A stretch of 12,589 nucleotides of DNA from Sulfurimonas sp. (GCA_027044845.1 JALUBM010000301.1:1-12589); one strand, 5' to 3'; shown: positions 1 through 8,179, numbered from the stretch's first letter. Numbers and translations are program-made. The notes: a model not told the origin generated them from the sequence alone.

Positions 1-14
1 CTGTTCTATCGTTA

Positions 15-795
15 CTTTTGTATCTCATTATGAGATTTGGAACGAAGTAAAGAGATTTGAACTTGAACAACGAAGAGCTTTTGTATCTCATTATGAGATT
101 TGGAACTCTTCAAAATAGATTACTCCATTTTCAACATAGTCTTTTGTATCTCATTATGAGATTTGGAACCCGATAAAGTAAAGGCGGATGTTGAAAAGCT
201 TACTTTTGTATCTCATTATGAGATTTGGAACAAAAAGAGGGCGACAAGGTACAAAAAGAGAGTGACTTTTGTATCTCATTATGAGATTTGGAACTAATTC
301 CTTTCTCAATTAAGATGTTTTGCATAGCTTTTGTATCTCATTATGAGATTTGGAACAACTACATGCAAAATAGTAGCTCTTTTTTAAATTCTTTTGTATC
401 TCATTATGAGATTTGGAACTATCTACTTCTTTTCTTGTTCTGATGTTCATAGCTTTTGTATCTCATTATGAGATTTGGAACCACTACAATTTGAGCAGTC
501 TTACTCAAAGACGCAACTTTTGTATCTCATTATGAGATTTGGAACAAGATAACAGAACCTACCAATACTATGATGTAGCTTTTGTATCTCATTATGAGAT
601 TTGGAACCATATTGAGCATTGTTTGTGTATGTTTCGCTCGCTTTTGTATCTCATTATGAGATTTGGAACAGGAAGCTATAAAAGATAGTGGTGGTTTTAC
701 TTTCTTTTGTATCTCATTATGAGATTTGGAACTAAGTGATGCCAGCTCAGAGATACCAGCTGCTTGTTTTTGTATCTCATTATGAGATTTGGAAC
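15..795. CRISPR. CRISPR array, 13 complete repeats, left end cut by window
   Basis: Thirteen copies of a 29-nt repeat start at 15, 78, 141, 203, 266, 328, 391, 453, 517, 579, 641, 704 and 767. Twelve spacers of 33-35 nt, all different, lie between them. Positions 1-14 are the end of another spacer, so the array continues to the left. Copies are identical except the last, whose first base is T instead of C. Each repeat contains arms ATCTCAT/ATGAGAT around one base, which can form a 6-7 bp hairpin, and ends in TTGGAAC on the plus strand. A small hairpin followed by a 7-8 nt tail fits repeats processed by Cas6 (class 1, type I or III); the subtype cannot be set without cas genes. The end in GGAAC and the variant repeat at the right end weakly favour plus-strand transcription from a leader outside the window. 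The hairpin is central with 7 nt on either side, so the other direction is not excluded. Confidence 0.97.
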
Positions 796-896
796 GAATA
801 TTTAATAATATTTTTACTCAAAAAAGATATGTTAACAATGAGATCTATTCTGATGGGTTTAAAGGGAAGAATTTAATTAATTATAAGTTATTATTA

Positions 897-984
897 TGGT
901 GGACAAGGTGGGATTCGAACCCACGGTACAGTTAAGTACACCCGCGTTCCAGGCGAGCAGATTCGACCACTCTCTCACTTGTCC
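897..984 (-). tRNA. tRNA-Ser (anticodon GGA)
   Basis: Read on the minus strand from 984 this folds as a class II tRNA. The acceptor stem is GGACAAG/CTTGTCC, the D stem AGA/TCT, and the anticodon stem CTCGC/GCGGG with loop CTGGAAC. The anticodon is therefore GGA, reading UCC and UCU serine codons. There is a long variable arm with GTAC/GTAC pairing, and a T arm GTGGG-TTCGAAT-CCCAC. The acceptor is followed by A and an encoded CCA. The base before CCA (position 73) is A, whereas serine tRNAs usually carry G there. An open reading frame crossing this gene on the plus strand is an artefact of the tRNA sequence. Confidence 0.96.
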
Positions 985-989
985 ATTAT

Positions 990-1017
990 GGTATAAGATA
1001 AGTTTTTATTTTTTCAA
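990..1017 (-). promoter_or_regulatory. possible promoter of tRNA-Ser
   Basis: On the minus strand TTGAAA (1012-1017) lies 16 nt upstream of TATACC (990-995). The latter ends 5 nt before the mature tRNA 5' end. The spacing suits a sigma70 promoter, but the -10 box matches poorly at its last two bases and the region is AT-rich, so this is only a candidate. Confidence 0.3.
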
Positions 1018-1134
1018 AGGTAGATTCACTTACGCCTTACCTCAACTCTCCAAAAAACCGTATTTTAGAAAATTACTTGTCAAAGAAATAAAGGATTTAA
1101 ACCCTAAACAAATACCTTCGGCTACTTTGGTCAA

Positions 1135-1154
1135 CTGTCCTTCTGTAAGGACAG
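1135..1154. terminator. perfect 8-bp hairpin downstream of the cob genes
   Basis: CTGTCCTT and AAGGACAG form a perfect 8-bp stem with a 4-nt loop, 14 nt beyond the stop codon of the cobC-like gene. Its place at the end of a six-gene minus-strand unit suggests a transcription end or an RNA-stabilising structure. No run of U follows on the minus strand (the next bases are TTGACC), so it is not a standard intrinsic terminator. The rest of 985-1167 shows no convincing gene. Confidence 0.35.
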
Positions 1155-1167
1155 CATTATAGCCAAT

Positions 1168-1731
1168 CTAAGTTTTAATAGTGCTAAAAGTTTGCAAATT
1201 TGTATCATAAACTGTATAAGATGTATAAGGTAAGGCAACTGAAAAAGCTTCTTCCAGTGATACTTTATTTACAATTGCCATCAAAACTTTAATAAAACCA
1301 GAATGTGTTACAACAAGAATATTATCAGCTTCTTGTGTAGCAAGTTCATCAAAGAAAAATGCTTTTACTCTTTGTATATACTTTTGATACCCTTCGCCAT
1401 CAAGTGCTTCAAGCCATTGTGCAAAGTTCTTATACTCTATACCTTGTGCCGTTATTTCACCAAAGCTCATTCCTTCATGTCTGCCCCATGATTTTTCTCG
1501 TAATTTTGACGTGAACACAGCATTATGAGCTTGAATAAAAGGGTACAGTGTCTCTTTTGCACGTCTTAAATCAGAGCAGTAAACCAAATCGAACTTCTTA
1601 CATCTAAAGAATTTAGCTAACTTCTGAGCTTCTTCTTTTCCCTTTTTAGACAGTCCTATATCATTATGTCCATTATATTTCCCGATATATGGTTTATCTA
1701 CTTCACCATGGCGAATAAGTATTATTTTCAC
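1168..1731 (-). CDS. cobC: histidine phosphatase family protein, probable alpha-ribazole phosphatase
   Basis: A 187-residue member of the phosphoglycerate-mutase-like histidine phosphatase superfamily. The phosphorylated histidine is H8 in LIRHGE. R57 in SDLRRAKET, E79 in LREKSWG with the following HEG, and H143 in THSG supply the other expected active-site residues. In cobalamin synthesis CobC removes the phosphate from alpha-ribazole-5'-phosphate (or adenosylcobalamin-5'-phosphate). The superfamily is broad, so the assignment rests on the gene following cobU and cobS directly. The start is GTG at 1731, overlapping the cobS stop TGA by 3 bases (GTGA), which implies translational coupling. 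It is the last gene of the unit. The TAG stop at 1168 is followed in the same frame by 41 further open codons, discussed as a finding. Confidence 0.85.
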   Translation of the reverse strand: MKIILIRHGEVDKPYIGKYNGHNDIGLSKKGKEEAQKLAKFFRCKKFDLVYCSDLRRAKETLYPFIQAHNAVFTSKLREKSWGRHEGMSFGEITAQGIEYKNFAQWLEALDGEGYQKYIQRVKAFFFDELATQEADNILVVTHSGFIKVLMAIVNKVSLEEAFSVALPYTSYTVYDTNLQTFSTIKT

Positions 1732-2453
1732 ACTAACCCCAATATAACAACATTGAGTAAAACTAACTCTGTTATTTCTATGCTAAAGCCATAAATATCA
1801 CCCGTAAAGCCGCCGTATCTTTTCATAAAAAAACTCTTTATTACAAACATAACTAACAACGCAGTAAACATCAAAGTATAACTGCCAAACAAAACTACAA
1901 TAATAAAAGAATAACCAAATGTCACAAGTAACTCTTTTTGTGTCAATTCTTTTTTCGCCAAACTTCCCATACCATTTTTAGAGATATAGGGATAAAAATA
2001 TATCTCTAAAACAGCTTCTAAACGTGATAGTAGCAAAATAACGGGGAGTAGATACGATGCATTTATTGCTACTACAGAAGAGGCTTTAAGCAGCAAAAAT
2101 ACAATGGAGAAGGTCATTCCCATCCCACCATTATGAGGATCTTTCATCACTTCTAACGCTCTTTTTCTATCGACAAATAGTCCATCTATCGTGTCACTTA
2201 ACCCATCAAGATGTAAAGCACCTGTCAGTAAAACCCACAAAGAAAAGACTATAATGCTTACATGTAAAGGTGGGAAAATCAGTGTCAAAAAGACAAAAGC
2301 AACATATAAAAATGAACCAAGCAAAAATCCGACAAAAGGATAAAACATTACGGCATAGCCGTTGATGCCTTTGTAAAAATCATGCACCTTAAAAAATGGA
2401 ACAATACTTAGCATTGATACGGCGAGTGCAAAACCTTGAAATAATTTTTTCAT
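1728..2453 (-). CDS. cobS: adenosylcobinamide-GDP ribazoletransferase (cobalamin synthase)
   Basis: A polytopic membrane protein of 241 residues, normal for CobS. It joins adenosylcobinamide-GDP with alpha-ribazole (or its phosphate) to make adenosylcobalamin (phosphate) at the cytoplasmic membrane. The family signature is clear: GALHLDGLSDTIDGLF at about residues 78-93 carries the acidic metal-binding residues D83, D87 and D90. It is followed by RALEVMKDPHNGGMG at 98-112. Hydrophobic segments fill most of the remainder, notably about 34-60, 64-82, 113-150 and 173-205. The ATG at 2453 overlaps the cobU stop in an ATGA junction, and its own stop overlaps the cobC-like start, so the three late B12 genes are translated as one block. 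Confidence 0.96.
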   Translation of the reverse strand: MKKLFQGFALAVSMLSIVPFFKVHDFYKGINGYAVMFYPFVGFLLGSFLYVAFVFLTLIFPPLHVSIIVFSLWVLLTGALHLDGLSDTIDGLFVDRKRALEVMKDPHNGGMGMTFSIVFLLLKASSVVAINASYLLPVILLLSRLEAVLEIYFYPYISKNGMGSLAKKELTQKELLVTFGYSFIIVVLFGSYTLMFTALLVMFVIKSFFMKRYGGFTGDIYGFSIEITELVLLNVVILGLV

Positions 2454-2944
2454 TTTATTTTTGTACTGATTCCAGCAACTACATGATAAACTTCGTCACA
2501 TTTTTGTGCAACCGCTTGCGAGAGCTTTCCATTAATATCAACAAATTTACGGGCAAGCCTATTATCAGGAATAATACTGCAACTAACATCATTAATAACA
2601 AAAACAATATCTTGTTTTAATTCCATAATATTAGCTATCTCAGCTTCCATATCTTCATATGTTTTTTCATGATAAAGCATATTGTTTATCCACATGCTCA
2701 GACACTCTACAAGTATGGCACCCTTTTGTAATGCTATTTTTTCTTTCAGATTTAATGCCTCTTCAACAGTTACAAAATCATTTTCACGCTGCTGCTGATG
2801 CTGTGCAATACGTTCTTGCATCTCATCATCTATAAATTCTGTTGTCGCGAGATAAATCGGCTTTACATCAGAAAGCTTTTTTATGTAGTTTTCGGCATTA
2901 CGAGATTTGCCACTTTTAATACCGCCTATAAATAATGTTTTCAT
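2450..2944 (-). CDS. cobU: bifunctional adenosylcobinamide kinase / adenosylcobinamide-phosphate guanylyltransferase
   Basis: A cytoplasmic enzyme of 164 residues that phosphorylates adenosylcobinamide and then transfers GMP to it, giving the substrate of CobS. The N-terminus holds a P-loop, GGIKSGKS, at residues 7-14. ERIAQHQQQR around 44-53 contains H49, matching the histidine that takes up GMP. VECLSMWINNML and the INDVSCSIIPDNRLARKF block correspond to conserved CobU regions. I chose the ATG at 2944 because the P-loop then sits at its usual place and because it lies 1 nt after the msrA stop. A start at 2968 would add eight residues (MPRMWDFK), lie inside msrA, and lack a ribosome site. 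The end overlaps cobS by 4 nt. Confidence 0.95.
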   Translation of the reverse strand: MKTLFIGGIKSGKSRNAENYIKKLSDVKPIYLATTEFIDDEMQERIAQHQQQRENDFVTVEEALNLKEKIALQKGAILVECLSMWINNMLYHEKTYEDMEAEIANIMELKQDIVFVINDVSCSIIPDNRLARKFVDINGKLSQAVAQKCDEVYHVVAGISTKIK

Positions 2945-2945
2945 T

Positions 2946-3500
2946 TTAAAATCCCACATGCGAGGCAATTTCGTTTGTAAACTTCACCCCTGTTGTATGG
3001 TTAGGACAGTAACCATCTGGATTTTTCTGCAAATAATCTTGATGAAATGACTCCGCCACATAAAAATGTTTCAATGGTTTTATTTCTGTTGTTATAATAC
3101 CATAACCATTTTTTGTAAGGAGCTTTTGATACTCTTTTTTTGTTGCATAAGCAATTTTTTCTTGTTTGGGTGTCGTATAGAAAATAGCACTTCTGTAATT
3201 ATTGCCTATATCATTTCCCTGACCGTTGGGCTGTGTAGGATTATGCAATTCCCAAAAAAATTTAATAAGCGTTTTTGCATCTGTTTTAGAATTATCATAA
3301 ACAACTTTCACAGATTCAGTATAGTTAACTATTTTTTCACCATCTTTTATGTAGCGGTTTTGTAATACCTTTTCATAAGTCGGATTAGCATAATTACCTC
3401 CAGCATAACCTGACTCAGCACTGACAACACCCTTCAAATCTCCAAAATGCTTTTCAACACCCCAAAAACACCCTGCAGCGAATACAATTGAAACTATCAT
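2946..3500 (-). CDS. msrA: peptide-methionine (S)-S-oxide reductase
   Basis: Reduces the S epimer of methionine sulfoxide in proteins or as the free amino acid, repairing oxidative damage. The 184-residue protein is a complete MsrA. GCFWG (10-14) holds the catalytic C11. GYAGG and NPTYEKV follow at 31-46, then GNDIGNNYRSAIFY at about 95-108. AESFHQDYLQKNPDGYC (149-165) gives E150 and the probable resolving cysteine C165. No signal peptide is evident, so it should be cytoplasmic. No MsrB domain is fused. The ATG overlaps the stop of the GMC gene by 4 nt (ATGA), and AAGGA inside the end of that gene, 6 nt before the ATG, is its ribosome site. cobU begins just after its TAA. The neighbouring flavoenzyme could be a peroxide source, but that link is inference. 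Confidence 0.96.
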   Translation of the reverse strand: MIVSIVFAAGCFWGVEKHFGDLKGVVSAESGYAGGNYANPTYEKVLQNRYIKDGEKIVNYTESVKVVYDNSKTDAKTLIKFFWELHNPTQPNGQGNDIGNNYRSAIFYTTPKQEKIAYATKKEYQKLLTKNGYGIITTEIKPLKHFYVAESFHQDYLQKNPDGYCPNHTTGVKFTNEIASHVGF

Positions 3501-5158
3501 AATTTTTCCTTTAGACTAATTTTAATAACATCTGCTATGCGAAATGAGTTCGCATAAATCGTCCATGTATAAGGAACGCTTCCACCTGTTGGCATAAATG
3601 AAGCATCTGAAACATAAAGATTGTCCAAATCATGGGCTTTACAGTTTTTATCAAGAACTGATTTTGTAGCATCAATGCCAAATCTGCATCCACCAGCCAC
3701 AAGGTTTGGAGGCGGTGCAGCAGAAATATCATAAGATATCTCTTCACAACCGAGTTTTTCTAATACTTTAACACTTTTTTTTGCCAAATACTCTCCGACT
3801 TCCAAATCATGCGGATGTCCGTAGAGATTAATGACACCCACATGTACACCATACTTATCTTTGACTTTTTCATCCACACCGACAAAACATTTATCTGTAG
3901 GCAGCCAGTCGTTAAATACTTCAAAGGTAAGCATCCTTGATGTTGTCAACCGTTTATGCAGTTTGTCTTTGAGCGCATCACCCCATAAAAGATTTCCATT
4001 TTCATTATACACTTCCCGCATCACACGTGAAATAAGATTTTGATGTTCAAACAAAAAGTCTACTGTTCCACCTTTGTATTTTTTACCCTTATCCTTATAA
4101 TCATACCATTCCTGCAAAGAACGGTTAAAAAAGAGACCGACTTGCATCAGTTCTTCTTGCTGTTTCTGTGTTAACTTTTCAAAAACAAAACGGCCACTTC
4201 CAGTACCTCCAGCAGAAAATATCAAATTTTTTCCCAGTTCTCCACTTGAATTTGCAAGCCCATTTGGAAAATATTTGTTTTTAGAGTTTAATAGCAGTCT
4301 TGAACTCTCAATAGCTTGAGCTGAGAGCACAAAAATTTTTGCCTGCACAGAGTGTCTAATGCCATGGCTTGTGTAGTAGTATGCCCGTGTGACTTTTTTA
4401 TCGTTACTTTCAAGTTTATATACAAAAGCATCCGTAATAATTTTTGCATTACATTTTTGAAGCAAAGCAGCACGTCCACTTCCCTTTGCCCCACTTGCAC
4501 AACCATAACTTCCACAAAAATTAGAATAATAACAGCCATTGCGTCCAAGTGCATTTTGCGATAATATTGCACGAGGAGTGGGAATGAATTCATAATTCAA
4601 TTCTTTACAGGCCACATCAAACCACTTTGTTGCACCGTTTGTCTGTAGCTCAGGATAAGGAAAACCAGCACTTGAACGCGGTTCTTGTTGCTTATGCTTT
4701 ACAATTTTACCACTCACACCAACAACTTTTTCAACCTTGTCATAATAAGGTTCTAAATCTTCATAGCTAATGGGCCAATCTACAACATTTGCCCCTTTTA
4801 TTTCACCATAAACACTTTTAAGCTTAAAATCATTCGGTTTAAGTCTGTGAAAATACCCACTCATAAGATTTGAAGAACCACCTACAAGCGAACCATTCCA
4901 AAAATTCCAACCCGATTTTTCACCGTCATAACGAGTAAATGTACCATCTGCTTTATACTCGTTAATAATATGCTTTTGTTCATTCAAAGGCGGGGTAAAC
5001 ATATCTCGTCGTGTAACCCCTATCTCATCTTTATTAAAATCACTTTCGGTATAATTTTCACCTTTTTCCAAAACAACAACATTAAATCCTGCATTTGCAA
5101 GCTCGTACGCTATAGGCGAGCCGCCGGCTCCACTACCAATTATACATACATCATACAT
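3497..5158 (-). CDS. GMC-family FAD-dependent oxidoreductase (gluconate/sugar dehydrogenase large-subunit type)
   Basis: A 553-residue flavoprotein likely to oxidise an alcohol or sugar group and pass electrons to a respiratory carrier; the substrate is unknown. The N-terminus has the dinucleotide fold IIGSGAGGSP (6-15) with the acidic end EKG at 31-33. GGSSNLMSG (93-101) is the GMC FAD-contact region. NLYVSDASFMPTGG (513-526) opens the C-terminal signature. A cysteine group C209, C215 and C220 followed by SGAKGSG resembles the region that binds a [3Fe-4S] cluster in bacterial FAD glucose dehydrogenase large subunits. Two positions are odd: N485 stands where the family has its catalytic histidine (HxxGTxRMG block), and VPYTWTI (528-534) replaces NPTLTI. 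There is no signal peptide. The upstream gene, overlapping by 1 nt, supplies a Tat signal, so co-export as a folded pair is likely. No cytochrome c subunit is adjacent. Confidence 0.9.
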   Translation of the reverse strand: MYDVCIIGSGAGGSPIAYELANAGFNVVVLEKGENYTESDFNKDEIGVTRRDMFTPPLNEQKHIINEYKADGTFTRYDGEKSGWNFWNGSLVGGSSNLMSGYFHRLKPNDFKLKSVYGEIKGANVVDWPISYEDLEPYYDKVEKVVGVSGKIVKHKQQEPRSSAGFPYPELQTNGATKWFDVACKELNYEFIPTPRAILSQNALGRNGCYYSNFCGSYGCASGAKGSGRAALLQKCNAKIITDAFVYKLESNDKKVTRAYYYTSHGIRHSVQAKIFVLSAQAIESSRLLLNSKNKYFPNGLANSSGELGKNLIFSAGGTGSGRFVFEKLTQKQQEELMQVGLFFNRSLQEWYDYKDKGKKYKGGTVDFLFEHQNLISRVMREVYNENGNLLWGDALKDKLHKRLTTSRMLTFEVFNDWLPTDKCFVGVDEKVKDKYGVHVGVINLYGHPHDLEVGEYLAKKSVKVLEKLGCEEISYDISAAPPPNLVAGGCRFGIDATKSVLDKNCKAHDLDNLYVSDASFMPTGGSVPYTWTIYANSFRIADVIKISLKEKL

Positions 5159-5655
5159 TATAAAAAAGCCTTTTTAGGACGAGGTTGTCCACCTTGAAAA
5201 TTCAACCATTTCCATCCTGCCTCATGATTATTTCCACCATATACAGGGTCACCAAGCATTGCTTCAAACATATAATTCATAACATCATATACAAAACTAT
5301 CCCCCCACTCTATCTGCGTAACATACTCAAGTACTTTTTGTCTCTGTGGTGAAGAGAGTTTTGTATATGTTCTTTTATACATTTTTAGCGCCTCTTCATT
5401 CAACCATTTCACACCATTTTTTAAAAAAATCTTATCCTTCTCACTTATGCGAGGATGACTAAAAACAATGTACATGTAAGAATTTGTTGTAATACCTAAG
5501 TGCCGTGCCTCTGGAAATAAATCTTTATGCATCACACTTATTGTATCTATCGGAGTTGTAATACCAAACAGACTACACCCATCCATCAAAAAAACAGCAC
5601 TTGATAAAAAGCCAGCTTTTAAAAAAGTTCTCCGAAAACGTAAATTCACTATCAT
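5158..5655 (-). CDS. gluconate 2-dehydrogenase subunit 3-like protein with Tat signal
   Basis: A 165-residue protein with a textbook twin-arginine signal: FRRTFLK with R8-R9, then the hydrophobic stretch AGFLSSAVFLM, ending at C27 in MDGCS. That cysteine could be lipidated after Tat export, although MDG is an imperfect lipobox. The mature part is helical and begins IDTISVMHKDLFPEA, typical of the small subunit found beside membrane-bound gluconate and FAD-glucose dehydrogenases. In those systems the small subunit carries the signal for export of the flavin subunit and is needed for its maturation. It is the first gene of the minus-strand unit, and its TAA shares one base with the ATG of the GMC gene. 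AGGTGA 7 nt before the ATG at 5655 is a good ribosome site. The family call rests on context, length and signal; the mature sequence alone is only moderately diagnostic. Confidence 0.8.
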   Translation of the reverse strand: MIVNLRFRRTFLKAGFLSSAVFLMDGCSLFGITTPIDTISVMHKDLFPEARHLGITTNSYMYIVFSHPRISEKDKIFLKNGVKWLNEEALKMYKRTYTKLSSPQRQKVLEYVTQIEWGDSFVYDVMNYMFEAMLGDPVYGGNNHEAGWKWLNFQGGQPRPKKAFL

Positions 5656-5712
5656 ACCAACATCACCTAATCTTTAAAAAGTTTATCAAAAAATGACTCT
5701 TCTTTTTTCCTT

Positions 5713-5718
5713 ATTATA
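5713..5718 (-). promoter_or_regulatory. -10 box for the GMC-msrA-cob unit
   Basis: On the minus strand a perfect TATAAT, preceded by TATG, lies about 60 nt upstream of the first ATG at 5655. No clear -35 box is present; Campylobacterota sigma70 promoters often lack one and rely on AT-rich sequence upstream. It is the best match in the divergent region for this direction. I see no cobalamin riboswitch features in the short leader, although the unit contains B12 genes. Confidence 0.4.
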
Positions 5719-5772
5719 CATAAAGAATGTGTATTTTTTATGTACCGATTTATTATTCAATTCTTAAAGCAG

Positions 5773-5830
5773 AAGTCAACTCAGTTTGACTTAAGCAAAT
5801 CATAATGTCAAAACTATTATGATGTCAAAA
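5773..5830. promoter_or_regulatory. inverted repeat and GTCAA boxes upstream of nifS
   Basis: AAGTCAA (5773-5779) and TTGACTT (5786-5792) are perfect 7-bp inverted arms separated by 6 nt. Further on, ATAATGTCAAAA (5802-5813) and ATGATGTCAAAA (5819-5830) are direct repeats that differ at one base and are spaced 17 nt apart. All four share GTCAA in one direction or the other. TATGAT at 5818-5823 could be a -10 box overlapping the last copy. This arrangement suggests an operator controlling nifS-nifU. The regulator is unknown; I could not match the motif to Fur or to an IscR-type site. Confidence 0.45.
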
Positions 5831-5834
5831 GTAA

Positions 5835-7112
<1,278 letters not shown>

Positions 7113-7150
7113 TTTTAAGAAAAATAGAAAAAATTTAAAGGAAAGAAAAT

Positions 7151-8131
7151 ATGGCAAAAGCGGATATGCTAGGTGAGTCTCTTTGGGACGCCTATTCAAA
7201 TAAGGTAACAACATTAATGAACAATCCTCAGCATCAGGGGGAAATTACACCCAAAGAGGCCGAAGGACACGGTAACAAACTTATTGTTGCAGATTTTGGA
7301 GCTGAGAGTTGTGGAGATGCGGTAAGACTATACTGGGAAGTTGACCCAAAAACAGATAAAATCGTAAATTCTAAATTTAAGTCATTCGGTTGTGGTACGG
7401 CTATCGCTTCAAGTGATGTTATGACTGAGCTTTGTATTGGAAAAACAGTACAAGAAGCGGTAAAGATTACAAATATAGATGTTGAAAAAGCATTACGTGA
7501 CGATCCAGACACTCCAGCTGTTCCACCACAAAAAATGCACTGTTCTGTTATGGCGTACGATGTTATCAAAAAAGCTGCTTCATTATACCTTGGTGTAACT
7601 GAAGAGAGTTTTGAAAACGACATTATTGTTTGTGAATGTGCACGTGTTTCACTTGGTACTATTCAAGAGGTTATTAAGCTAAATGACCTTAAAACAGTTG
7701 AAGAGATTACCGACTATACAAAAGCAGGTGGTTTTTGTAAATCTTGTATCAAGCCTGGTGGACACGAAGAGAGAGAATACTATCTTATAGATATTTTGGC
7801 TGATACCCGCCGTGAGATGGATGAAGAAAAGATGAAAGCAGCTGCCGATGCACAACTAGAAGGTAGTGGTAATTTTGAAGAGATGACACTTGTACAACAA
7901 ATTAAGGCAGTTGATGCAGTAATTGATGAAAATGTGCGTCAGTTCCTTATCATGGATGGTGGGAATATGGAAATTATTGACATCAAAAAAGATGAAGATA
8001 ATATTGATATTTATATTCGTTATATAGGTGCGTGTAATGGTTGTGCTTCATCTGCAACAGGAACACTTTATGCAATAGAAAGCACTTTAAAAGAGAAACT
8101 TTCTAAAAAAATTAGAGTTTTACCAATCTAA
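7151..8131 (+). CDS. nifU: Fe-S cluster scaffold protein NifU (three-domain)
   Basis: The scaffold on which Fe-S clusters are built from iron and NifS-derived sulfur and then passed to target proteins in the cytoplasm. All three domains of a full-length NifU are present in 326 residues. The IscU-like N-terminal domain has C54, C81 (SFGCGTAIASS) and C131 (MHCSV). The central [2Fe-2S] domain has the C161-x-C163 and C196-x2-C199 ligands. The C-terminal Nfu domain has C295-NG-C298 in IGACNGCASS. All expected cysteines are intact. AAAGGAAAG directly before the ATG is a strong ribosome site, and the 38-nt gap to nifS shows no hairpin, so the two are very likely one transcript. Transcription probably ends at the hairpin immediately after its TAA. 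Confidence 0.97.
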   Translation: MAKADMLGESLWDAYSNKVTTLMNNPQHQGEITPKEAEGHGNKLIVADFGAESCGDAVRLYWEVDPKTDKIVNSKFKSFGCGTAIASSDVMTELCIGKTVQEAVKITNIDVEKALRDDPDTPAVPPQKMHCSVMAYDVIKKAASLYLGVTEESFENDIIVCECARVSLGTIQEVIKLNDLKTVEEITDYTKAGGFCKSCIKPGGHEEREYYLIDILADTRREMDEEKMKAAADAQLEGSGNFEEMTLVQQIKAVDAVIDENVRQFLIMDGGNMEIIDIKKDEDNIDIYIRYIGACNGCASSATGTLYAIESTLKEKLSKKIRVLPI

Positions 8132-8139
8132 TTATATTT

Positions 8140-8164
8140 TTATTCCCAGCTTGACTGGGAATAA
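8140..8164 (+). terminator. 10-bp hairpin after nifU
   Basis: TTATTCCCAG and CTGGGAATAA pair perfectly over 10 bp around the loop CTTGA, starting 9 nt after the nifU stop. The sequence beyond is TCTTCTTG, pyrimidine-rich but not a clean T run, so termination may be partial. The loop and 3' arm overlap the -35 box of the next gene. Confidence 0.6.
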
Positions 8165-8179
8165 TCTTCTTGCTACAAT
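8151..8179 (+). promoter_or_regulatory. sigma70-like promoter for the 2OG oxygenase gene
   Basis: TTGACT (8151-8156) and TACAAT (8174-8179) are separated by exactly 17 nt, and the -10 box is preceded by TGC, giving an extended -10. Each box has one mismatch from consensus. Expected initiation, 7-8 nt after the -10 box, falls at about 8186-8187, which is the ATG of the following gene. The -35 box begins inside the loop of the nifU hairpin. Confidence 0.55.

Noticed and set aside
823..851. Possible decayed fourteenth CRISPR repeat around ATGAGAT at 838-844
   Set aside because: Aligned on the shared 7 bases, almost no other position matches the repeat, and the spacing from 795 would be too short. 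It is a chance heptamer.
1135..1154. Standard intrinsic terminator
   Set aside because: The stem is perfect but neither strand has a T run directly after it, so it is listed only as a hairpin with low confidence as a terminator.
896..1162. Plus-strand open frame of 88 codons starting MVDKVGFEPT
   Set aside because: Its first third is the reverse complement of tRNA-Ser, a well-known source of false proteins with GFEPT-like starts. The rest shows no recognisable domain and no ribosome site.
2945..2968. Upstream start for cobU giving MPRMWDFK
   Set aside because: It lies inside msrA without a ribosome site and pushes the P-loop away from its usual N-terminal place.
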